A DNA stretch of 47,325 nt from Alphaproteobacteria bacterium (GTDB lineage Bacteria > Pseudomonadota > Alphaproteobacteria > SHVW01), in assembly GCA_009694085.1 (NCBI GenBank), contig SHVW01000007.1:1-47325 (forward strand), given 5' to 3'. The notes under the pieces are model-generated. The model was not told the DNA's origin. It made no database searches and worked only from the letters and a program-made list of their open reading frames with translations. Positions 42,482-47,325 of this stretch are shown piece by piece; positions within the stretch are counted from its first letter, which is position 1, and each line of letters begins with the position of its first letter. A program made the position numbers and the translations under genes.

Positions 42482-44273
42482 GTCGCCGCGACCGGTTGGA
42501 CTGGCGGCGCTTGCGCTGGCGTTTCTGCTTGCCTTGCCCCTAACTGCGCAGGTCGGGCCGCCCGTGCGGCTTGGCCCACCCGTACAAACCGCTCCCCTCG
42601 CTCCGGCAACCCCATCCGTCGCGCCGCCTTCGCCGTCCGCACCCGTCGGTCGGGTTGCGGCACCGGCCATCCAGGTCGATCAGCTCCGCGCCGTCGACGT
42701 CGATAGCATGGGCGTGCTCGATGATGCTCAGGGCGGCCTCGGCGTCGATATGTGGAAAGGCACGCGGCGCGCTCATATCGAGCGGCTTCTGACGCGCCTG
42801 CCGGCGGCGCCGTCCTCCCTGGTGCTGCGCGATCTTCAGCGCCGGCTGCTGCTCGGCGTGGCCGGGGCGCCCGAGGGCGAGGGGGCCACGGGCAACGCGG
42901 CCGAAGGCCAACTTGTCGCCTTGCGCGTGGATCGTCTGGCCGCCATGGGCGAGGAGCGGGGATTGGCGGCGCTTTTGGACGCCGTGCCGGCCCGGCTTGC
43001 CAACGAGCCGATCGCGCGCGCGCGCATCGATGCGGCCTGGCTGGCCGGCGACGCGGCCGGTGCCTGCGCCAATGTCCAGCGTGCGGCACCGGGTCATGGC
43101 GGCGCTTATTGGCAGAAAGCCGAAGTGTTCTGCCAGGCCGCTGCTGGCGAGCGCGCACCGGCGGAAACCGGACTGCGGCTGCTTCAGGAACAACGTCTCA
43201 TCGACGATCCTGCCTTCGGCCTTTTGATCGAGGCGATCAACGGCAATGCCCGCATCAAGATCGACAAAGTGGCGCGCCTGGATGCCATGTTGCTCGCCAT
43301 GCTCCGCACGGCCAAGCGCACCGTGCCCGCCGATACCGCGCGCACGGCCACGCCCGGCGTGCTCGCCGCTTTGGCCCAGGGCGCCGCGGCCGAGACCAAT
43401 TTCAGGCTGGCCGCCGCCGAGCGGGCGTTTGCCGCAGGCGCGCTCGCCCGCGAGACTTTGATCGATATCTACAAGACCGTAAGCCTACCGACCGATGCCA
43501 TCGCCAACGCCATGCAACGCGCCGAGGCCGGCGATCCCGCGCTCAGTCAGGCACTGCTTCATCGTGCGCTTGCGATTCAAACCACACCAGCCGAACGCGT
43601 GCGCCTGATCGAGAAGGCGGCCCAGATCGCACGCAAGCGCGGGAACTATGTCGCTGCCGCGCGCGCGCTGGCACCGGTGCTGGCCGAACTCAGGCCCGCC
43701 CCCGAACTGGCTGGCTTCGCCCATGAGGCCGCGCGCATCTTCTATGCTGCCGGCCAGATCAACAGCGCCCATGCTTGGTACGAGCTGGCGCGCACCCAGG
43801 CCGGACGTACGCCGGAGGCCGCCCAAGCGACGACCGCCCTGTGGCCGTTGGCGCGCTTGGCCGAGGGCGACATTGCAGGGCCCTGGGAAGATGGGCGGCT
43901 GACCGCCTGGTTCGACGTCGAACTCAAGCGCGACGGCACGAAGGCGATCGAGCGCGCGACTACCCTCTATAGTCTGCTCGATGCAGTCGGCGAGCCCGTC
44001 ACGGGCGAGGCGTGGCGCGAGTTGCTCCACGGCGCCGAGCGGGCCAGTACGGCCATGCCGTCGCCGGCGCTGTGGCGCGTCTTCGGCGACGCTGCGGAAA
44101 GCCGGCGCGTGGGCGAGACCGTCTTGCTCGCCGCCTTGTCGCTCGGCGATCTGCCGCTCGATCAGGCGAGCCCGATGCTGCTGCACGGGCTGATCACCAA
44201 TCTTCGCCTGGTCGGGCTGGACGCCGAGGCGCGCGCGCTGGCGCTCGAGGCGGCGCTCGCCGCCGGGCTCTGA
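42462..44273 (+). CDS. Secreted helical-repeat (TPR-like) protein of unknown function
   Basis: A 603-aa protein with a signal peptide (LAALALAFLLALPLTAQ), a Pro/Ala-rich stretch (to about 70), and then an Ala-rich, nearly all-helical body with repeating ~35-residue helix pairs (for example GNYVAAARALAPVLAEL and AARIFYAAGQINSAHAWYELA). It resembles a tetratricopeptide-type solenoid, for protein contacts in the periplasm. Similar genes are annotated as 'antifreeze glycopeptide polyprotein' because of composition only. The ATG at 42462 is inside the 46-aa gene and replaces the track start at 42366. Position between aroK and xerD is conserved, as far as I recall. Confidence 0.75.
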   Translation: MIDLRVRSPRPVGLAALALAFLLALPLTAQVGPPVRLGPPVQTAPLAPATPSVAPPSPSAPVGRVAAPAIQVDQLRAVDVDSMGVLDDAQGGLGVDMWKGTRRAHIERLLTRLPAAPSSLVLRDLQRRLLLGVAGAPEGEGATGNAAEGQLVALRVDRLAAMGEERGLAALLDAVPARLANEPIARARIDAAWLAGDAAGACANVQRAAPGHGGAYWQKAEVFCQAAAGERAPAETGLRLLQEQRLIDDPAFGLLIEAINGNARIKIDKVARLDAMLLAMLRTAKRTVPADTARTATPGVLAALAQGAAAETNFRLAAAERAFAAGALARETLIDIYKTVSLPTDAIANAMQRAEAGDPALSQALLHRALAIQTTPAERVRLIEKAAQIARKRGNYVAAARALAPVLAELRPAPELAGFAHEAARIFYAAGQINSAHAWYELARTQAGRTPEAAQATTALWPLARLAEGDIAGPWEDGRLTAWFDVELKRDGTKAIERATTLYSLLDAVGEPVTGEAWRELLHGAERASTAMPSPALWRVFGDAAESRRVGETVLLAALSLGDLPLDQASPMLLHGLITNLRLVGLDAEARALALEAALAAGL

Positions 44274-44281
44274 TCCCTCGC

Positions 44282-45220
44282 GTGGCCCGCGCGCGCCAGG
44301 TCGAGGCCTTTCTGGAGATGCTAGCGGCCGAACGCGGTGCGAGCCGGAATACGCGCGACGCCTATGGTCGCGATCTCGACGATTTTGCGGTGTTTCTGAG
44401 GGCGCGTGCGGTCGATATGGTCGGCGCCTCCGGTACCGACGTTGCGGCCTATATGGCCGGATTGAATCAGCGCGCCATGGCGCCGCGAACGGCGGCACGG
44501 CGGCTATCGGCACTGCGCCAATATCATCGTTTTCTATGCGCGGAGAAACTTCGCGACGACGACCCCTGCACCTTGATCGATGCGCCGCGCCAGGGGCGCC
44601 CGCTGCCCAAGATCCTGGCCGAGACCGAGGTTGCCGCTCTCCTTGGCGCCGCCCACGACACGCCTGGCGTCGAAGGCTTGCGGCTGAGCGCTCTGCTTGA
44701 GTTGTTATACGCCACGGGCTTGCGCGTATCTGAGCTGGTCGGCTTGCCGCTCGCCACGGTCCAGCGCGACACCGGTTTCCTCATCGTGCGCGGCAAGGGA
44801 TCGAAGGAACGGTTGGTGCCGCTGACCGATGCCGCACGCGCCGCGATCAAGGCCTGGCTGGCCGCGCGCGCCGCAGTTTTGCCGCCGGATCGGCCTTCGA
44901 AATGGCTGTTCCCCTCGCGCGGCCGGCAGGGACACCTGACCCGCCATCGCTTCGCCCAGCAGCTCAAGGAACTCGCCACGCGAGCCGGTCTCGATCACCG
45001 GCGATTGTCGCCCCATGTGGTGCGCCACGCCTTTGCCACCCACCTGCTCGATCACGGCGCCGATCTGCGCGCAGTGCAGCAGATGCTTGGCCATGCCGAC
45101 ATCAGCACAACCCAGATCTATACCCATGTCGCCGGCGACCGGCTGCGCAGCTTGGTTGAACAGCATCATCCACTGGCCCGGTCGGCGAAGGCTGCGAAGG
45201 GGCGGGCGGTGAAGGACTGA
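44282..45220 (+). CDS. xerD: Tyrosine recombinase XerD
   Basis: A 312-aa site-specific recombinase resolving chromosome dimers at dif. An N-terminal SAM-like core-binding domain (FLEMLAAERGASRNTRDAYGRDL) is followed by the catalytic domain with all residues: Arg in YATGLRVSELV, Lys in GKGSKERLVPL, His-x-x-Arg in SPHVVRHAFATHLL, His in LGHADIS and the nucleophile Tyr in TQIYTHV. It starts with GTG at 44282, 8 nt after the previous stop; the track start at 44012 is a run-on. Location next to aroK/aroB favours XerD over XerC, but either could fit. Confidence 0.9.
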   Translation: MARARQVEAFLEMLAAERGASRNTRDAYGRDLDDFAVFLRARAVDMVGASGTDVAAYMAGLNQRAMAPRTAARRLSALRQYHRFLCAEKLRDDDPCTLIDAPRQGRPLPKILAETEVAALLGAAHDTPGVEGLRLSALLELLYATGLRVSELVGLPLATVQRDTGFLIVRGKGSKERLVPLTDAARAAIKAWLAARAAVLPPDRPSKWLFPSRGRQGHLTRHRFAQQLKELATRAGLDHRRLSPHVVRHAFATHLLDHGADLRAVQQMLGHADISTTQIYTHVAGDRLRSLVEQHHPLARSAKAAKGRAVKD

Positions 45221-45275
45221 GTGCTTGCACGATGTGGCTGTATCGGCGGCTTCGGCGTTCCAAGTAGCCTGCCGC

Positions 45276-45317
45276 TTGACAATTGCTGCGCTGCACCTTA
45301 AGTAGAAACCGTATAAT
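45276..45317 (+). promoter_or_regulatory. mcl1 promoter elements (perfect -35 and perfect -10, mis-spaced)
   Basis: A consensus TTGACA (45276-45281) is followed 30 nt later by a consensus TATAAT (45312-45317). At 17 nt the only -10 is the poor TAAGTA (45299-45304). Either two overlapping start signals exist, or an activator is needed to use the good boxes. The region is AT-rich compared with flanking genes. The boxes are seen; use is inferred. Confidence 0.5.
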
Positions 45318-45347
45318 GGAAATTATTTCCATGATATGGAAATTCCA
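45316..45347 (+). repeat. Paired inverted repeats upstream of mcl1 (candidate operators)
   Basis: ATGGAAATTATTTCCAT (45316-45332) is a perfect inverted repeat with one central base, overlapping the -10 box TATAAT. TGGAAATTCCA (45337-45347) is a second perfect inverted repeat. The half-site ATGGAAATT occurs twice (45316 and 45336) 20 bp apart, about two helical turns, so two dimers could bind on one face. The ligand regulator is not in the window. Confidence 0.6.
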
Positions 45348-45375
45348 GCAGGAAAAGAGATAAAGGGTTAAAATC

Positions 45376-46359
45376 ATGAGCTTCTTCACCGTCGAACCCG
45401 CCACGCCCCGTCTCAACCGTAGCGAACTCGCGGTTCCCGGCACCAATCCCAAACTGTTTGAAAAGGCGGCAGCGGCGCCGGTCGACATCATCTTCCTCGA
45501 CCTCGAGGACGCGGTGGCGCCGGACGAGAAGGAGCAGGCACGCAAGAACATTATTCAAGGGCTGAACGAGGTCGATTGGCGCGGCAAGACCATGTCGGTG
45601 CGCATCAACGGTCTCGATACCCATTACATGTATCGCGACGTCGTCGATGTGGTGGAGCAGGCCGGGCACAAGCTCGATCTAATCATGATTCCCAAAGTTG
45701 GGACTGCCGCCGATGTCTATGCGCTCGACATGCTGGTGACTCAGATTCAAACAGCCAAACGCCAGCCCAAGCGCATTGGGTTCGAGCTGATCATCGAAAC
45801 CGCGCTCGGCATGATGAACATCGACGCCATCGCGGGCGCCAGCAAGCGCAATGAATCCCTCAGCTTCGGGGTGGCCGACTATTCCGCCTCGACCAAGGCG
45901 CGCACCACCAATATCGGCGGCGCCAATCCCGACTACGCCGTGTTGACCGACAAGGACGGCGCCGGTAATCGCGCCGCCCATTGGGGCGACATGTGGCACT
46001 ACGCCTTGAACCGCCTGGTGGTGGCGGCGCGCGCCAATGGGCTTCGCCCGCTCGACGGGCCGTTCGGCGATTTCTCCGACGCCGAAGGTTACAAGTCGTC
46101 AGCTCGCCGCGCCGCGGTGCTCGGCTGCGAGGGCAAATGGGCGATCCATCCGAGCCAGGTGGCGCTTGCCAACGAGGTGTTCAGCCCGGCGGAAGCGGAA
46201 CTGACCAAGGCCCGCCGCGTGATCGCCGCCATGGAGCAGGCCCAGCGCGAAGGCAAGGGCGCGGTGGCCCTCGACGGTAGGCTGATCGATATCGCGTCGA
46301 TTCGGCAAGCCGAGGTGATGGTCAAGAAGGCGGAGATGATCGCGGGGCAGGGGCGATAG
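45376..46359 (+). CDS. mcl1: L-malyl-CoA/beta-methylmalyl-CoA lyase (Mcl1 type)
   Basis: A 327-aa HpcH/CitE-family lyase. It cleaves beta-methylmalyl-CoA to glyoxylate and propionyl-CoA and condenses or cleaves malyl-CoA, key steps of the ethylmalonyl-CoA pathway for C1/C2 carbon assimilation. The Rhodobacter Mcl1 pattern is visible: NRSELAVPGTNPKLFEKAA, the metal-binding IFLDLEDAVAPDEK, RINGLDTHYMYRDVVD, MIPKVGTAADVYALD, FELIIETALG, and DGPFGDFSDAEGYKSSARR followed by GKWAIHPSQVALANEVF. AAAGGG lies 8 nt before the ATG. It stands alone behind a regulated-looking promoter. Full length; activity is likely. Confidence 0.9.
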   Translation: MSFFTVEPATPRLNRSELAVPGTNPKLFEKAAAAPVDIIFLDLEDAVAPDEKEQARKNIIQGLNEVDWRGKTMSVRINGLDTHYMYRDVVDVVEQAGHKLDLIMIPKVGTAADVYALDMLVTQIQTAKRQPKRIGFELIIETALGMMNIDAIAGASKRNESLSFGVADYSASTKARTTNIGGANPDYAVLTDKDGAGNRAAHWGDMWHYALNRLVVAARANGLRPLDGPFGDFSDAEGYKSSARRAAVLGCEGKWAIHPSQVALANEVFSPAEAELTKARRVIAAMEQAQREGKGAVALDGRLIDIASIRQAEVMVKKAEMIAGQGR

Positions 46360-46408
46360 CCGGTCGGGGGTATTTTCGGTCTAGGGAGAAGTAACCCCTA
46401 ATTTTACC

Positions 46409-47158
46409 CTACCCTTTTAGTGCAAGAACCAAATCGGCACGATCGGCTAAGCAGGCGACATAGTTGCCGCCGATAAAGGTTTCATCGGTGACGGTGTAAT
46501 TTTTGAAATCGACACAATCCGGATAAAGACGTCCAAGAACATAGCCCGACACCGAGAAAAAGCCGTGCATGTCCGCCAATAGCCAACGGCTACTTACGTT
46601 GGCGGGGCCATATTCGAGTTGAACAACGTCGATGGCCCGACGACGAAAAGCCTCGGCAAATCCATCGATTGCGAATTTCTCGGCGCCCTCGGTGTCAATC
46701 TTGAGCAGATTGATACGCTCCACGCCTCGCGCCGCCATATAGGCGTCACCGGTCGTGGCACGAACCGTTATCACCGGGGCTTTGTTTCTTGCGGGCCAGA
46801 TGCTGGTGTATTCGCTGCTCGCGGCATTCAAATGCAAGCGTAGTTGGCACGCTCGGTCAAACAGGCCATGAATATTGACGGTCAAGCGGCTCTCTCCGGC
46901 GAAGCGAGACTCGAACCGTGCTGCGATATCCGGAGCGGGTTCGAAGGCATCAACGATGGCCTTGCTTGCCGTAGATAGAACCAGGGCGGTCCAATTGCCC
47001 TCGTTGGCGCCAACGTCAAAGACCCGAACTAGATCGGACGCCAACCTACCGATCAGCCATGCTTCGCCGTTGCTTTTCGCATTGTAGTTCCAGTTGAGTG
47101 CATTCATGTAAATCAGTCGAGCGAGATTGCGAAAAACGACACGATCTTCGTGCGACAT
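46409..47158 (-). CDS. FkbM-family SAM-dependent methyltransferase
   Basis: A 249-aa enzyme. The SAM-binding start is VRVFDVGANEGNWTALVLS, followed by VDAFEPAPDI, and the FkbM signature RINLLKIDTEGAEKFAIDGF. Such enzymes O-methylate sugars or small molecules, often in polysaccharide clusters. The ATG at 47158 is only 7 nt from the apparent left end of an IS3-family element, so the original promoter, and possibly a few N-terminal codons, may have been displaced. Base use is less GC-rich than neighbours, consistent with a transferred gene. Confidence 0.83.
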   Translation of the reverse strand: MSHEDRVVFRNLARLIYMNALNWNYNAKSNGEAWLIGRLASDLVRVFDVGANEGNWTALVLSTASKAIVDAFEPAPDIAARFESRFAGESRLTVNIHGLFDRACQLRLHLNAASSEYTSIWPARNKAPVITVRATTGDAYMAARGVERINLLKIDTEGAEKFAIDGFAEAFRRRAIDVVQLEYGPANVSSRWLLADMHGFFSVSGYVLGRLYPDCVDFKNYTVTDETFIGGNYVACLADRADLVLALKG

Positions 47159-47165
47159 CTCGCGC

Positions 47166-47325
47166 TGAGCTGGTCTTGGAAAATCGGACAGGGGGTTAAG
47201 GTGTATTCCGCCGGCTAACGGAGGGATGCGACATGACGACGCGACGACGGTTTACGGGCGATTTCAAGGCTCGTGTGGCGCTGGAAGCATTGCGGGGCGA
47301 CAAGACGGTTCAGGAGATCGCGTCC
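47166..47325 (+). mobile_element. Left end of an IS3-family insertion sequence (cut by window end)
   Basis: TGAGCTGGTCTTGGAAAATC at 47166 begins with the TG and has the AAAATCGGACA-like tail common to IS3-family terminal repeats. Sixty-seven bases later an OrfA reading frame starts. The right end and target duplication are outside the window, so the exact boundary is provisional. Confidence 0.65.
47233..47325 (+). CDS. IS3-family transposase OrfA (3' partial)
   Basis: The last 31 codons read MTTRRRFTGDFKARVALEA and LRGDKTVQEIAS, the conserved N-terminus of IS3-family OrfA helix-turn-helix proteins (typically RRRFTxxFKxxVALEALRGxKTxxEIA). A GGAGG-like GGAGGGATG lies 8-12 nt upstream of the ATG. 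The frame is open at the window end. OrfA normally joins OrfB by -1 frameshifting to make the transposase. This frame is missing from the ORF track because it is short. Confidence 0.85.
   Translation, partial: MTTRRRFTGDFKARVALEALRGDKTVQEIAS

Noticed and set aside
43485-44513. 342-aa minus-strand ORF over the solenoid protein and xerD start
   Set aside because: Antisense to two plus-strand genes with signal peptide and recombinase motifs respectively.

Overview
The window is high-GC, densely packed bacterial DNA. Gene content points to an alphaproteobacterium, probably of the Rhodospirillales or a related group. The clues are the aroK-aroB-CorC block beside xerD, a long two-repeat dCTP deaminase, an Mcl1-type malyl-CoA lyase, two GcvT-fused dimethylglycine-dehydrogenase-like flavoproteins and a secreted Tim44-like protein. 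No rRNA, tRNA or CRISPR array was seen.

Layout. (1) 1-4.6 kb: a 5'-cut histidine ammonia-lyase (HAL)-fold protein that has lost its catalytic residues, a small unknown protein, a DMGDH-like flavoprotein and a V4R-domain partner. (2) 4.7-6.2 kb: an AMP nucleosidase gene broken by one frameshift and one nonsense codon. (3) 6.2-8.6 kb, minus strand: a secreted unknown protein, a DUF1007 protein with an EF-hand loop, and a NicO/RcnA-type metal transporter with a His-rich loop. (4) 8.8-13.3 kb: a non-pyrrolysine MttB-family methyltransferase and a complete three-part TRAP transporter. (5) 13.4-14.3 kb: a PrlF-YhaV toxin-antitoxin pair with a perfect palindrome inside its promoter. (6) 14.3-25.5 kb: an M24 aminopeptidase with a frameshifted tail, a Tim44-like protein, a second DMGDH-like flavoprotein with the remnant of a choline-kinase-like gene coupled to its start, a RidA-like protein lacking the key Arg, a type II dehydroquinase, a PilZ-like protein, an LLM monooxygenase and an FAD oxidoreductase.

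(7) 25.8-31.8 kb: dCTP deaminase, then a minus-strand run of a 2-oxoglutarate/Fe(II) dioxygenase, URC1-like, URC4-like, uracil phosphoribosyltransferase and a GNAT acetyltransferase. URC1, URC4 and the phosphoribosyltransferase are the core of the URC uracil-degradation route first described in yeast. The dioxygenase resembles thymine 7-hydroxylase and may feed thymine into it. (8) 32-37.4 kb: a branched-chain-amino-acid-type ABC importer with a metal-dependent deacetylase/amidohydrolase between the binding protein and the permeases. The second ATPase gene is convergent with the rest. (9) 37.5-45.2 kb: a secreted jelly-roll protein, a VOC protein, CorC, aroB, aroK, a 46-residue membrane protein absent from the ORF track, a secreted helical-repeat protein and xerD. 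(10) 45.2 kb to the end: malyl-CoA lyase behind a promoter region with two inverted repeats, an FkbM methyltransferase, and the left end of an IS3-family element cut by the window edge.

The recurring metabolic theme is uptake and breakdown of small N-methylated or nitrogenous compounds: two DMGDH-like enzymes, an MttB relative, TRAP and Liv importers, the URC pathway and a deacetylase/imidase-type hydrolase. Two genes (amn and the aminopeptidase) carry indels beside short homopolymers, so either recent decay or assembly error must be considered. I found no system that I can call wholly new. The best candidates for new biology are the catalytically stripped HAL-fold protein, the dioxygenase-URC cluster, the secreted/DUF1007/NicO metal unit, and the operator arrangements at prlF and mcl1.
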